Of a DNA stretch of 64,000 nucleotides, positions 42,132-50,468 are shown in pieces. The position numbers and the translations under genes are program-made. A model generated the notes under the pieces. That model was not told the origin of the DNA. It did no database searches and saw only the letters and a program-made list of their open reading frames with translations. Where the stretch lies: contig NZ_BMTT01000006.1 of the NCBI RefSeq assembly GCF_014649815.1, positions 285,206 through 349,205 on the forward strand. Direction: 5' to 3'. Position 1 is the first letter of the stretch, and every line of letters begins with the position of its first letter. This DNA is from Streptomyces mutabilis (GTDB taxonomy: Bacteria; Actinomycetota; Actinomycetes; Streptomycetales; Streptomycetaceae).

Positions 42132-42730
42132 GCGGCGTGAACGGCACGCGTACGCGGGAGCCCGGCGAGGTCTTCGGCCCGCGGATGACCCTGTTCGCCG
42201 ACGTGCTGGGCGTCGGCCTCGCCACCGCCCTGTCCTGCCTCCCCCTGCTGACCGCGCCCGCCGCGCTGTCCACGGCGTGCGCGGTGCTGCGGGGGGCGGG
42301 GGAGGACCGGCCCGCCGGTGCCGGGCCGTACTTCGCGCTGCTGCGGCGGCGGTTGCGGGCCGGCGACCTGGCGGCGGGGACTGCCCTCCTGGCCGGTCTG
42401 CTGCTGTTCGCCGCCGACCTGGCGCTCGCGGGGGCCGGTCTGCCCGGTGCGCGGCTCTTCGCGGGAACGGCGGCCGTGATCGGCGCGGGCGCCGCACTGG
42501 TGGGACTGCGGGCCTGCGCCCGCCCCGAGTCGCTCTTCGACTGGCCGGCCGCCGTGCGGGCCGCCGCCGGTGACTCCGTACGGGACGCGGGCGGCAGCGC
42601 CCTGGTGCTGCTCGCGGTGGGGACGGCGGCGCTGTGCGCCTGGATGCTGGTGCCGCTGGCGTTCCTGGCCCCCGGGCCGCTGGCGTTGGCGCTCACGGCG
42701 GTCGACGTGCGTCGCACACACGGGAGTTGA
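42128..42730 (+). CDS. DUF624 (YesL-like) membrane protein
   Basis: 200 residues with about five hydrophobic segments: VLGVGLATALSCLPLLTAPA, GTALLAGLLLFAADLALAGA, GTAAVIGAGAALVGL, ALVLLAVGTAALCAWMLVPL and AFLAPGPLALALTAV. Early helices followed by LRRRLRAGDL match the YesL/DUF624 family that accompanies sugar ABC operons in Bacillus and Streptomyces; its role is unknown. The GTG start overlaps the permease stop (GTGA), and a hairpin follows, so it ends the operon. Confidence 0.7.
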   Translation: MSGVNGTRTREPGEVFGPRMTLFADVLGVGLATALSCLPLLTAPAALSTACAVLRGAGEDRPAGAGPYFALLRRRLRAGDLAAGTALLAGLLLFAADLALAGAGLPGARLFAGTAAVIGAGAALVGLRACARPESLFDWPAAVRAAAGDSVRDAGGSALVLLAVGTAALCAWMLVPLAFLAPGPLALALTAVDVRRTHGS

Positions 42731-42747
42731 GGGCCGGGCGGCACGGC

Positions 42748-42771
42748 ATCGGCGGGTGTTCACCCACCGAT
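42748..42771 (+). terminator. probable terminator of the Gfo/DUF6807 operon
   Basis: ATCGGCGGGTG (42748-42758) pairs with CACCCACCGAT (42761-42771) with one mismatch, 18 bp after the DUF624-like stop, and is followed by a T-containing stretch. Confidence 0.6.
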
Positions 42772-42899
42772 TCCTTGCCGGACCGAAGAGTTAAGGGATC
42801 ATTGGGGCGGCGGAAGTGTGAAGGGGCGGTCGGAATGCGCATCATCTTGGCATGAACCTGCGGCCCGAGGGGCGGGTCGCAGCCTCATGGAGGTGTGGA

Positions 42900-43352
42900 A
42901 TGCACCGCAGACTCGCCACCGGACTCGCCGCCTCGGCCATGGCCGTGACCACCGTCTTCGCCACCGCCGCGACCGCCGACGCCGCTCCCGCCGACAAGTC
43001 GCAGGTACTCGCGAGCTGGACGCAGACCAGCGCGTCGAGCTACAACGCCTGGGCCGCCGCGCGGGCGAACCAATCCGCCTGGGCCGCCTACGGGTTCGAC
43101 TGGACCACCGACTACTGCTCCTCCTCGCCGGACAACCCGTTCGGCTTCCCCTTCAGCAACTCCTGCGCGCGACACGACTTCGGCTACCGCAACTACAAGG
43201 ACGCCGGCACGTTCAGCGCCAACAAGTCCCGTCTCGACAGCGCCTTCCACGAGGACCTCAAGCGAGTCTGCGCCCGGTACACGGGCGCCACGAAGACCGC
43301 CTGCAACAGCACGGCGTGGACGTACTACCAGGCCGTGAAGGCCTTCGGCTGA
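42900..43352 (+). CDS. secreted phospholipase A2
   Basis: 150 residues: a Sec signal peptide (MHRRLATGLAASAMAVTTVF, cleavage near ADAAPA) and a mature domain of about 120 residues. The prokaryotic PLA2 site SCARHDFGYRNYKDAGTF carries the catalytic His-Asp pair (HD). Four cysteines (DYCSS, NSCAR, RVCAR, TACNS) allow two disulfides, as in the known Streptomyces violaceoruber enzyme. It should hydrolyse the sn-2 acyl ester of phospholipids outside the cell, with calcium. ATG 42900 is chosen over an ATG at 42852 because AGGTGTGG precedes it and the signal peptide begins there. Its end overlaps the convergent PAP2 gene by 28 bp. Confidence 0.92.
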   Translation: MHRRLATGLAASAMAVTTVFATAATADAAPADKSQVLASWTQTSASSYNAWAAARANQSAWAAYGFDWTTDYCSSSPDNPFGFPFSNSCARHDFGYRNYKDAGTFSANKSRLDSAFHEDLKRVCARYTGATKTACNSTAWTYYQAVKAFG

Positions 43353-44044
43353 CGAGGCCGCCACATGCGCGCACGGTACGGTGCCCGCGGCGGGGAGTAG
43401 ACCGACCGCAGGTCCGGCACCGGGGAGGCCGCCGCTGCCGCCAGCGCGGCGGCCGCCCCCGCGATGCCCAGGACGGCGCCCGCGGCGACATCACCGGGGT
43501 AGTGCACACCGGTGTGGACCCGGGAGTAGCCGACCGCGCCCGCCAGCACGCCGAGCGGCACGGCCGCCCCGGGCAGGACCACGCCGACCGCCGTGGCGAA
43601 CGCGACCGCGGAGGCGGTGTGCCCGGACGGGAACGACGCCGACGCCGGCATCGGCACGTACCGGTCGACCGTCACCCGCGCCGCCTCACGGTCCGGCCGG
43701 GCCCTGCGTACGAGACGCTTGCCCAGCAGGTTGGAGGCGGCCGACGTCATGGCGACCGCTCCGAGCCCGACCAGGGCGGCCCGTCGCGGCCGGGCGCCGG
43801 CCGTCGCGAGCGCGGCGGCGATCGAGAGTGAGATCTTCGAGTGGTCGGCCGCGTGCGACAGCCGGCGCAGCGCACGGTCCAGCGTCGGCGTGGACGTGGC
43901 GGCCACCGCCGCGTACAGCGCCCCGTCCACGGCACGCAGATCACCGAGTACGGCGTCGAGGGCCCGGCCGCGGGAACGGCCCGGCGCCGGGGCCGGCGCG
44001 AGCGGGCCGCTGGTGTCCCCGTCGGCGTTGGTCGGTTCGGTCAT
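43325..44044 (-). CDS. PAP2 family phosphatase, membrane-bound
   Basis: 239 residues from ATG 44044. The three PAP2 motifs are present: KRLVRRARP (K-x6-RP), SFPSGHTASAVAFATAVGVV (PSGH) and SRVHTGVHYPGDVAAG (SR-x5-H-x3-D). About five hydrophobic segments surround them. It dephosphorylates lipid phosphates such as phosphatidate or undecaprenyl pyrophosphate at the membrane. Being convergent with a phospholipase A2 is notable, but the two genes do not share a promoter. Confidence 0.9.
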   Translation of the reverse strand: MTEPTNADGDTSGPLAPAPAPGRSRGRALDAVLGDLRAVDGALYAAVAATSTPTLDRALRRLSHAADHSKISLSIAAALATAGARPRRAALVGLGAVAMTSAASNLLGKRLVRRARPDREAARVTVDRYVPMPASASFPSGHTASAVAFATAVGVVLPGAAVPLGVLAGAVGYSRVHTGVHYPGDVAAGAVLGIAGAAAALAAAAASPVPDLRSVYSPPRAPYRARMWRPRQPKAFTAW

Positions 44045-44320
44045 GGGCTCCTGCTCCGCGGGGCGATGGGGGGGGCCGGGCGGCGCCGAAGGCGCCGGGT
44101 CCGTCGGCGTACCAGCCTGTTCCGTCCCCGCGCGCACGGCGCGTCGGCGGCGCCCGTACGGGGGACGGCGCGGCCTTCGTGCCGCAGGACCTCGCGGACC
44201 CTTGCGGGCGGTCGTCCGGCGGCGCTCACGGTCCTCCGTGTCCCGCCAGGTGAGGAAGGAGGGGCACGCAGGCCGTCGGCCGGCCCGGGTGAGCCGACCG
44301 ACGGCTGGGCGTGGGGACGG

Positions 44321-46582
44321 TCAGCTCGCGGCCTCGAAACCGCGCAGCCGCAGTGAGTTGCCCACGACGAACACCGACGAGAAGGCCATGGCCGCTCCGG
44401 CGATCATCGGGTTGAGGAGGCCGGCCGCGGCCAGCGGCAGGGCGGCGACGTTGTAGGCGAAGGCCCAGAAGAGGTTGGACTTGATGGTGCCCAGGGTCTT
44501 GCGGGCCAGCCGGATCGCGTCGGCGGCGGCGCGCAGGTCACCGCGGACCAGGGTCAGGTCGCCGGCCTCGATGGCGGCGTCGGTGCCGGTGCCCATGGCC
44601 AGTCCCAGGTCGGCCTGGGCCAGGGCGGCGGCGTCGTTGACCCCGTCGCCGACCATCGCCACCGAACGGCCCTCGGCCTGGAGGCGCTTGACGACGTCGA
44701 CCTTGTCCTCGGGCATGACCTCGGCGACGACGTGCTCGGGAGCGATGCCGACCTCGGCGGCCACCGCCTCGGCGACGGCCCTGTTGTCGCCGGTGAGCAG
44801 CATCGGGGTCAGGCCCAGGGCGCGCAGCCGGCCGATGGCTTCGGCGCTGGTGTCCTTGACCGCGTCGGCGACCTCCAGGACAGCTCTGGCCTCGCCGTCC
44901 CAGGCGACGGCGATCGCCGTCCGGCCCGCGGCCTCGGCACCGGCCTCGGCCCGCGCCAGTGGGGCGGGCAGCTCCATGGCCCACTCGGCGAGGAGCTTCT
45001 CGCGGCCCACCAGGACGGCGTGGCCGTCGACGACGCCCTGCACACCGAGCCCCGGTACGTTGGCGAAGTCCTCGGGAGTGGGCAGCGCGCTCAGCTTCTG
45101 CAGCGCTCCGTCGGCGACCGCGCGGGCGATCGGGTGCTCGGACGCGTGCTCCAGGGCGCCGGCCAGCCGAAGTACCTCGGTCTCCTCGGTGCCGTCGGCG
45201 GTGTGCACGGCGAGCAGCGTCATGCGGCCGGTGGTGACGGTGCCGGTCTTGTCCAGGACGATGGTGTCGACCTCGCGGGTGGACTCCAGCACCTCGGGGC
45301 CCTTGATGAGGATGCCGAGCTGGGCGCCGCGCCCGGTGCCGACCATCAGCGCGGTCGGCGTGGCCAGGCCCAGGGCGCAGGGGCAGGCGATGATCAGGAC
45401 CGCTACGGCGGCTGTGAACGCGGCGGTCATTCCGGCGCCGTTGCCGATCCAGAAGCCGAGGGTGGCCAGCGCGAGGGCGATGACGACGGGGACGAACACA
45501 CCGGAGACGCGGTCGGCGAGACGCTGCGCGGCGGCCTTGCCGTTCTGCGCGTCCTCCACCAGCTTCGCCATCCGCGCGAGCTGCGTGTCACCGCCGACCC
45601 GGGTGGCCTCGACGAGCAGCCGCCCGCCCGCGTTGACGGTCGCACCGGTGACCACGTCGCCCACGCCGACCTCGGCCGGCACCGACTCACCGGTGAGCAT
45701 CGACGCGTCGATCGCCGAAGTGCCCTCGATCACCGTGCCGTCGGTCGCGATCTTCTCGCCCGGGCGGACCAGGAAACGGTCCCCGACCCTCAGTTCACCG
45801 ACCGGGGTCAGCTCCTCGCGGCCGTCCCGCAGCACCGTGACGTCCTTGGCGCCGAGCTCCAGCAGCGCCTTCAGTGCGGCCCCCGCCCTGCGCTTGGAGC
45901 GGGCCTCGAAGTAGCGGCCGGCCAGGATGAAGGCGGTCACGCCGGCGGCGGCCTCCAGGTAGATGTTCCCGGCACCGTCAGCGCGGGCGATGGTCAGTTC
46001 GAAGGGGTGCGTCATGCCGGGGGTGCCGGCGGTGCCGAAGAAGAGCGCCCACAGTGACCACAGGAACGCCGCCGACGTGCCCACCGAGATCAGTGTGTCC
46101 ATGGTGGCCGCACCGTGCCGGGCGTTGGTGACGGCGGCCTTGTGGAAGGGCCAGGCGGCGTAGGTCACGACGGGCGCCGCCAGCGTCAGCGACAACCACT
46201 GCCAGTACTCGAACTGCAACGCCGGCACCATCGCCATCGCGATGACCGGGACGGCCAGCACCACGGCGGTGACCAGCCGTTCCCTCAGCGGCCGCAGCTC
46301 GTCGTCGGCCCCCTCGCTCTCCGGCCCGGGCGTGGGATCGGCGCGCACCGGCTCGGGCTCGCGGGCCGTGTAACCGGTCGCCTCGACGGTGGCGATCAGC
46401 GCCGGTACGGACACACCATCGCCGTAACTGACCTTGGCCTTCTCCGTCGCGTAGTTGACCGTGGCGGTGACCCCGTCCATCCGGTTGAGCTTCTTCTCGA
46501 TCCGGGCTGCACACGAGGCGCAGGTCATGCCGCCGATGGTGAGTTCTACCTCGGCCGGTGCGCCGGTCGTACTGGTGGTCAT
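44321..46582 (-). CDS. copA: copper-translocating P-type ATPase
   Basis: 753 residues with all P1B-ATPase features in order: a heavy-metal-binding domain ([17 protein letters not shown], residues about 18-34), the actuator TGES ([14 protein letters not shown]), the membrane metal site [13 protein letters not shown] (CPC), the phosphorylation site [10 protein letters not shown], the SEHPIA nucleotide motif, [20 protein letters not shown] in the hinge, and a final helix with [16 protein letters not shown], whose MxxxS pattern marks Cu(I) pumps. It exports Cu(I). ATG 46582; the promoter at 46643-46671 contains a CsoR-like site. It is divergent from the His-rich exported protein. Confidence 0.95.
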   Translation of the reverse strand: MTTSTTGAPAEVELTIGGMTCASCAARIEKKLNRMDGVTATVNYATEKAKVSYGDGVSVPALIATVEATGYTAREPEPVRADPTPGPESEGADDELRPLRERLVTAVVLAVPVIAMAMVPALQFEYWQWLSLTLAAPVVTYAAWPFHKAAVTNARHGAATMDTLISVGTSAAFLWSLWALFFGTAGTPGMTHPFELTIARADGAGNIYLEAAAGVTAFILAGRYFEARSKRRAGAALKALLELGAKDVTVLRDGREELTPVGELRVGDRFLVRPGEKIATDGTVIEGTSAIDASMLTGESVPAEVGVGDVVTGATVNAGGRLLVEATRVGGDTQLARMAKLVEDAQNGKAAAQRLADRVSGVFVPVVIALALATLGFWIGNGAGMTAAFTAAVAVLIIACPCALGLATPTALMVGTGRGAQLGILIKGPEVLESTREVDTIVLDKTGTVTTGRMTLLAVHTADGTEETEVLRLAGALEHASEHPIARAVADGALQKLSALPTPEDFANVPGLGVQGVVDGHAVLVGREKLLAEWAMELPAPLARAEAGAEAAGRTAIAVAWDGEARAVLEVADAVKDTSAEAIGRLRALGLTPMLLTGDNRAVAEAVAAEVGIAPEHVVAEVMPEDKVDVVKRLQAEGRSVAMVGDGVNDAAALAQADLGLAMGTGTDAAIEAGDLTLVRGDLRAAADAIRLARKTLGTIKSNLFWAFAYNVAALPLAAAGLLNPMIAGAAMAFSSVFVVGNSLRLRGFEAAS

Positions 46583-46610
46583 GGCTGCTCCTGACGCGGA
46601 TCCCGATGCC

Positions 46611-46629
46611 GATACCTGCCGGGGGTATC
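46611..46629. promoter_or_regulatory. third copper-site-like repeat in the copA leader
   Basis: GATACC and GGTATC arms (46611-46616, 46624-46629) flank TGCCGGG. It resembles the other two CsoR-like repeats (TACC and GGGGGTA) and lies in the untranslated leader of copA, about 30 bp before the start codon. Confidence 0.45.
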
Positions 46630-46642
46630 GCTGCCGAGGTCA

Positions 46643-46671
46643 TGTATACCCCTGGGGGGTACCGAAAGCAA
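46643..46671 (-). promoter_or_regulatory. copA promoter with CsoR-like operator in the spacer
   Basis: On the minus strand TTGCTT (46671-46666) and TATACA (46648-46643) are 17 bp apart. The spacer and -10 box contain GTATACCCCTGGGGGGTACC (46644-46663, plus strand), a G-tract inverted repeat of the CsoR class. Repressor binding would block both boxes; Cu(I) would release it. Confidence 0.8.
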
Positions 46672-46684
46672 GCGCCGCGATCTC

Positions 46685-46712
46685 TTGACTAGGTACCCCC
46701 TAGGGGTATTGT
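46685..46712 (+). promoter_or_regulatory. promoter of the His-rich exported protein with CsoR-like operator
   Basis: TTGACT (46685-46690) and TATTGT (46707-46712) are 16 bp apart, and GGTACCCCCTAGGGGTAT (46692-46709) fills the spacer. It mirrors the copA promoter, so both genes should respond to copper together. Confidence 0.75.
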
Positions 46713-46772
46713 GAAGTGCATGAAGAGGTCTCCCGCGATCCGGAGGCCCCGGGATTCGAGGAGCGACCCACC

Positions 46773-47732
46773 ATGCACACCGGACTGAGGATCACCGCGT
46801 TCGCCGCCGCGCTGGCCGCCGCCTTCGGCACCGCGTACGGCGTCGGCAGCATGGCCGAACCGATCGTCGCCGAGAGCGCGCCCGCGCCGCACGACGAGCA
46901 CCGCCGGCCCTCGCCCGAACCCGACGCAGGACACGGCGCCACGCCGGCCGGCGGGCTGCAGATCTCCGACAAGGGCTACACCCTGGACCTCGCCACCCCG
47001 CGCGTCACCGCCGGTCAGCGGGCCGAGCTGCGCTTCACCGTCCGGGACGCGAGCGGCGACGCCGTCACGTCCTACCGGCGCGAACACGACAAGGAACTGC
47101 ACCTCATCGTGGCCTCACGCGACCTGGTCACCTACCGCCACCTGCACCCAACCCGCGCCGCCGACGGCACCTGGAGCACCCCCGTCGACCTGCCCAGCGC
47201 CGGCGGCTACCGCGTCTTCGCCGACTTCACCCCGGCGGCGAAGGGCGCGGAGAACCTCACCCTCGGCGCCGACCTCGCCGCCTCCGGGCGCTACGAGCCC
47301 GCGCGCCTCCCGGCCCCGGACAGCGCGGTCACGACCGACGGCTACCGGGTCGAACTCGCCGGCTCCCTGCGGCCGGGCAAGGCGGGAGAGCTCAAGCTGA
47401 AGGTCTCCCGCGACGGCGAACCCGTCACCGACCTCCAGCCCTACCTCGGTGCCTACGGCCATCTGGTCGCCCTGCGCTCCGGCGACCTCGCCTACCTCCA
47501 CGTCCACCCGAACGGAGAACCGGGCGACGGCGCGACCAGGCCCGGCCCGGAGATCTCCTTCACGGCCACCGCGCCCAGCGCCGGCACCTACCGCCTCTTC
47601 CTGGACTTCCGGCACCAGGGCGAGGTCCACACCGCGGCGTTCACCGTTCGGGTCGGATCGGCACCGGACGCGGGGGACCGGGACCCGGCCCCGGACGCCA
47701 CCACGGAACACTCCGACGGCCACGGGCACTGA
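46773..47732 (+). CDS. exported His-rich protein, probably copper-related
   Basis: 319 residues with an N-terminal signal or anchor helix (LRITAFAAALAAAFGTAYGV) and the rest outside the cell. Two related beta-rich repeats appear: about residues 110-165 (ELHLIVASRDLVTYRHLHP, then GGYRVFADF) and 225-295 (YGHLVALRSGDLAYLHVHP, then GTYRLFLDFRHQGEVHTAAF). Each has an HxHP motif suited to metal binding. The linker (PHDEHRRPSPEPDAGHGA) and the C-terminus (HSDGHGH) are also His-rich. The shared copper-type promoter with copA supports a role in periplasmic copper binding or delivery. GAGGAGCGACC precedes ATG 46773. No cytochrome or oxidase motif is seen. Confidence 0.75.
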   Translation: MHTGLRITAFAAALAAAFGTAYGVGSMAEPIVAESAPAPHDEHRRPSPEPDAGHGATPAGGLQISDKGYTLDLATPRVTAGQRAELRFTVRDASGDAVTSYRREHDKELHLIVASRDLVTYRHLHPTRAADGTWSTPVDLPSAGGYRVFADFTPAAKGAENLTLGADLAASGRYEPARLPAPDSAVTTDGYRVELAGSLRPGKAGELKLKVSRDGEPVTDLQPYLGAYGHLVALRSGDLAYLHVHPNGEPGDGATRPGPEISFTATAPSAGTYRLFLDFRHQGEVHTAAFTVRVGSAPDAGDRDPAPDATTEHSDGHGH

Positions 47733-47765
47733 CGGCCGACATCCCCGCGGGAACTCGTCGGCCTC

Positions 47766-48545
47766 TCAGGCCAGGACGACCCGTACCCCGGCCTCCTCGA
47801 AACGCCGCACCAGGTCCGGGTCGGCCGCCCCGTCCGTGACCAGCGTGTCCACCGATTCGGTCGCGCAGATCCGGGCGAACGCCCGCCGTCCCAGTTTGCT
47901 GGAGTCGGCGGCGACGACCACGCGCTCGGCGCGCTCGCACAGGAGCCGGTTGATCGCGGCCTCCGCCTCGTCGTGGGCCGCGGCGCCGTGCGCGACGTCG
48001 AAGGCGACGACGCCCAGCACCGCCACGTCCACCGTCACCTGCCCCAGCACCCCGTCCGCGAGCGGCCCGATCAGCTCGTACGACTGCGCCCGGGCCACCC
48101 CGCCCGTGACCACGATCTTGAACTGCGGCCGGACGGCCAGTTCGTTGGCGATGTTGAGCGCGTTGGTGACCACGGTCAGCGCCGGCGTCCCCGAAGCCAG
48201 GTCGGCCCGCACGGCCAAGGCGCGCGCCACCTCGGTCGTGGTCGTGCCCCCGGTCAGCCCCACCGCCTCGCCCGGCGCCACCAGGCCCGCGACCGCCTGC
48301 GCGACGCGCTGCTTCTGTGACGCGTGACGGGCCGTCTTGTAGCGCAGCGGCAGCTCGTACGACACCCCGTGCACGACCGCGCCGCCGCGGGTGCGCACCA
48401 GCATCTGCTGCTCGGCGAGCCGGTCGAAGTCACGGCGGATCGTCGCGGCCGAGACCTCCAGCTCCGCCGCCGCCTCCTCGACGTCCAGCCGGCCGCGCTC
48501 GACGAGCAGCTCCAGCAGCGCCTTCCAGCGGGCGTCGCGCGACAT
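47766..48545 (-). CDS. DeoR family transcriptional regulator
   Basis: 259 residues. The DeoR helix-turn-helix is RLDVEEAAAELEVSAATIRR, then DFDRLAEQQMLVRTRGGAV. The sensor domain has GEAVGLTGGTTTTEVARAL, LTVVTNALNIANELA and VVTGGVARAQSYELIGPLAD, a sugar-phosphate-binding DeoRC fold. It is divergent from a SIS-domain protein and an aldolase, so it should repress them until a phosphorylated (amino) sugar accumulates. ATG 48545. Confidence 0.92.
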   Translation of the reverse strand: MSRDARWKALLELLVERGRLDVEEAAAELEVSAATIRRDFDRLAEQQMLVRTRGGAVVHGVSYELPLRYKTARHASQKQRVAQAVAGLVAPGEAVGLTGGTTTTEVARALAVRADLASGTPALTVVTNALNIANELAVRPQFKIVVTGGVARAQSYELIGPLADGVLGQVTVDVAVLGVVAFDVAHGAAAHDEAEAAINRLLCERAERVVVAADSSKLGRRAFARICATESVDTLVTDGAADPDLVRRFEEAGVRVVLA

Positions 48546-48606
48546 CCGCGCCTCCGTTCCTCGATCTCCCGCCGACCCTAGCGCACCGCACTCTTCCTCG
48601 AGTTGC

Positions 48607-48634
48607 TTGATTATGCTCGAAAGATGGCTATACC
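48607..48634 (+). promoter_or_regulatory. promoter of the SIS-aldolase operon
   Basis: TTGATT (48607-48612) and TATACC (48629-48634) are 16 bp apart. The AT-rich spacer ATGCTCGAAAGATGGC, with GCTCGAAAG as a possible half-site, lies between the DeoR and SIS starts and is where the DeoR protein would be expected to bind. Confidence 0.55.
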
Positions 48635-48678
48635 TTGCAGGAACAATCAGGTCGCTCAGTGATCGGGGAGTGTGCGTC

Positions 48679-49560
48679 ATGACGTACGTCGAGGACGAGC
48701 TCAACAGCCAGCCCGAGTGCTGGACACGCGCCGCCGCCGAGGCGGCACGGCACGCGGCGGTGCTCCCGACGGCGGGGGAGCGGGTGGCGATCGTCGGCTG
48801 CGGAACCTCGTACTTCATGGCCCAGTCGGCCGCGGCGCTGCGCGAGGAGGCCGGCCGGGGCGAGACCGACGCGTTCGCCGCCTCCGAGTTCCCGCGGGGC
48901 CGCGCGTACGACCGCGTCGTCGCCCTCACCCGCTCCGGCACCACCACCGAAGTACTGGAACTGCTCGCCGGGTTGAAGGGCCGCACCCGCACGGTCGCGC
49001 TCACGGCCGACCCGGGGACGCCCGTCATGACCGCCGCCGACGAAGTGGTCGTGCTGGACTTCGCCGACGAACGCTCCGTCGTGCAGACCCGGTTCGCCAC
49101 CACCGCCCTGACCCTGCTCCGCGCCCACCTGGGCCTGCACACCGACGCGGTCGTCGCCGACGCCCGCGCCGCGCTCGCGGCCGACCTGCCCGAAGGGCTC
49201 GTCGAGCGCACCCAGTTCACCTTCCTCGGCCGGGGCTGGACCGTCGGACTGGCCAACGAGGCCGGCCTGAAGATGCGCGAGGCCTCCCTGTCCTGGACCG
49301 AGGCATACCCGGCCATGGAGTACCGACACGGACCCATCAGCATCAGCACCGCGGGCACGGCCACCTGGATGTTCGGCGAAGCCCCCGACGGACTCGCCGA
49401 CCAGGTCCGGGACACCGGCGCGACATGGGTGTCCGGCGACCTCGACCCGCTCGCCGAACTGGTCCGCGCCCAGCGCCTGGCCGTCGCCGTCGCCGCCGCC
49501 CGCGGCCTCGACCCGGACCGCCCCCGTCACCTCACCCGCTCGGTGATCCTCGCTCCCTGA
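48679..49560 (+). CDS. SIS-domain sugar isomerase / deaminase-like protein (AgaS-like)
   Basis: 293 residues with two SIS modules. The first has VAIVGCGTSYFMAQSAAALR and VVALTRSGTTTEVLELLAGL, with the sugar-phosphate Ser/Thr loop. The second has FTFLGRGWTVGLANEAGLKM and the YRHGPISI segment typical of the GlmS isomerase half and AgaS. No glutaminase domain. It likely converts an amino-sugar phosphate by isomerisation with or without deamination. It is followed after 47 bp by a class II aldolase, which suggests a ketose or tagatose-type phosphate product. Confidence 0.85.
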   Translation: MTYVEDELNSQPECWTRAAAEAARHAAVLPTAGERVAIVGCGTSYFMAQSAAALREEAGRGETDAFAASEFPRGRAYDRVVALTRSGTTTEVLELLAGLKGRTRTVALTADPGTPVMTAADEVVVLDFADERSVVQTRFATTALTLLRAHLGLHTDAVVADARAALAADLPEGLVERTQFTFLGRGWTVGLANEAGLKMREASLSWTEAYPAMEYRHGPISISTAGTATWMFGEAPDGLADQVRDTGATWVSGDLDPLAELVRAQRLAVAVAAARGLDPDRPRHLTRSVILAP

Positions 49561-49607
49561 CGCCCGCCCCGACACCCGCGCTCCGGCGCCCGGGAAAGAG
49601 AGAGACC

Positions 49608-50468
49608 GTGCCCCTCGCCACGACCGGCGACCTGGTGGCCCGCGCCGCAGCCGCGCGCTCCGCCGTCGCCGCCTTCAACGTCATCACCCTGGAGCACGTC
49701 GAGGCCGTCATAGCGGGCGCCGAGTCCGTGCGCACGCCCGTCGTCCTCCAGGTCAGCGAGAACGCCGTCAAGTACCGCTACGGCCGCCTGCTGCCGCTGG
49801 CCCGCGCGGCCGTCGCCGCCGCCGAGGGAGCCGCCGTGCCCGTCGCCCTGCACCTCGACCACGTCCGGAGCGACGGCCTGCTGCGCCAGGCCCAGGACGC
49901 CGGATTCAGCTCCGTGATGTACGACGCCTCACGGCTGCCGTACGCGGAGAACCTCGCGGCGACCCGGGCCGCCGCCGACTGGGCGCACGCCCGGGGGCTG
50001 TGGATCGAGGCGGAGTTGGGGGAGGTCGGCGGCAAGAACGGCGCACCGCCGCTCGACGCCCACGCGCCCGGCGCCCGCACCGACCCCACCGAGGCGCGCG
50101 CCTTCGTCGCCGACTCCGGTGTGGACGCCCTGGCCGTCGCCGTCGGCAGCTCACACGCCATGACCACCCGCACCGCCACCCTCGACCACGACCTGCTCAA
50201 GGAGCTGTCCGGCGCGCTGGACGTGCCGCTCGTGCTGCACGGTTCGTCCGGCGTACCGGACGGTGAACTCACCGCCGCCGTCGCGGGCGGCATCTCCAAA
50301 GTCAACGTCGGCACCGCGCTCAACCTCGCCATGACCGGTGCGATCCGTGAGTACCTGGCCGCCCGTCCCGAGGCGGCCGACTCCCGCGGCTACCTCACCG
50401 CCGGACGCGAGGCCATGGTGCGCACGGTGGCGACACTCGTCGGGGTGGTCGCCCGGGCTACTTCCTGA
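49608..50468 (+). CDS. class II fructose/tagatose-bisphosphate aldolase
   Basis: 286 residues: VAAFNVITLEHVEAV at the start, PVALHLDHVRSD with the metal His and catalytic Asp, AELGEVGGKNG, LVLHGSSGVPD with the second metal His, and GGISKVNVGTALNLA, the phosphate-binding end. Zinc-dependent aldol cleavage of a ketose 1,6-bisphosphate (fructose or tagatose) is expected. With the SIS protein and the DeoR regulator it resembles the aga or gat amino-sugar/galactitol pathways. GTG 49608 after GGGAAAGAGAGAG. Its last 11 bases overlap the convergent methyltransferase gene. Confidence 0.88.
   Translation: MPLATTGDLVARAAAARSAVAAFNVITLEHVEAVIAGAESVRTPVVLQVSENAVKYRYGRLLPLARAAVAAAEGAAVPVALHLDHVRSDGLLRQAQDAGFSSVMYDASRLPYAENLAATRAAADWAHARGLWIEAELGEVGGKNGAPPLDAHAPGARTDPTEARAFVADSGVDALAVAVGSSHAMTTRTATLDHDLLKELSGALDVPLVLHGSSGVPDGELTAAVAGGISKVNVGTALNLAMTGAIREYLAARPEAADSRGYLTAGREAMVRTVATLVGVVARATS

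Noticed and set aside
44045-44320. Possible small gene between the PAP2 and copA genes (62-codon minus-strand frame)
   Set aside because: Arg/Pro-rich, no ribosome site and no family pattern. A 7-bp hairpin at 44081-44097 (CGGCGCC/GGCGCCG) lies here but close to the PAP2 start, so I do not call it a terminator.
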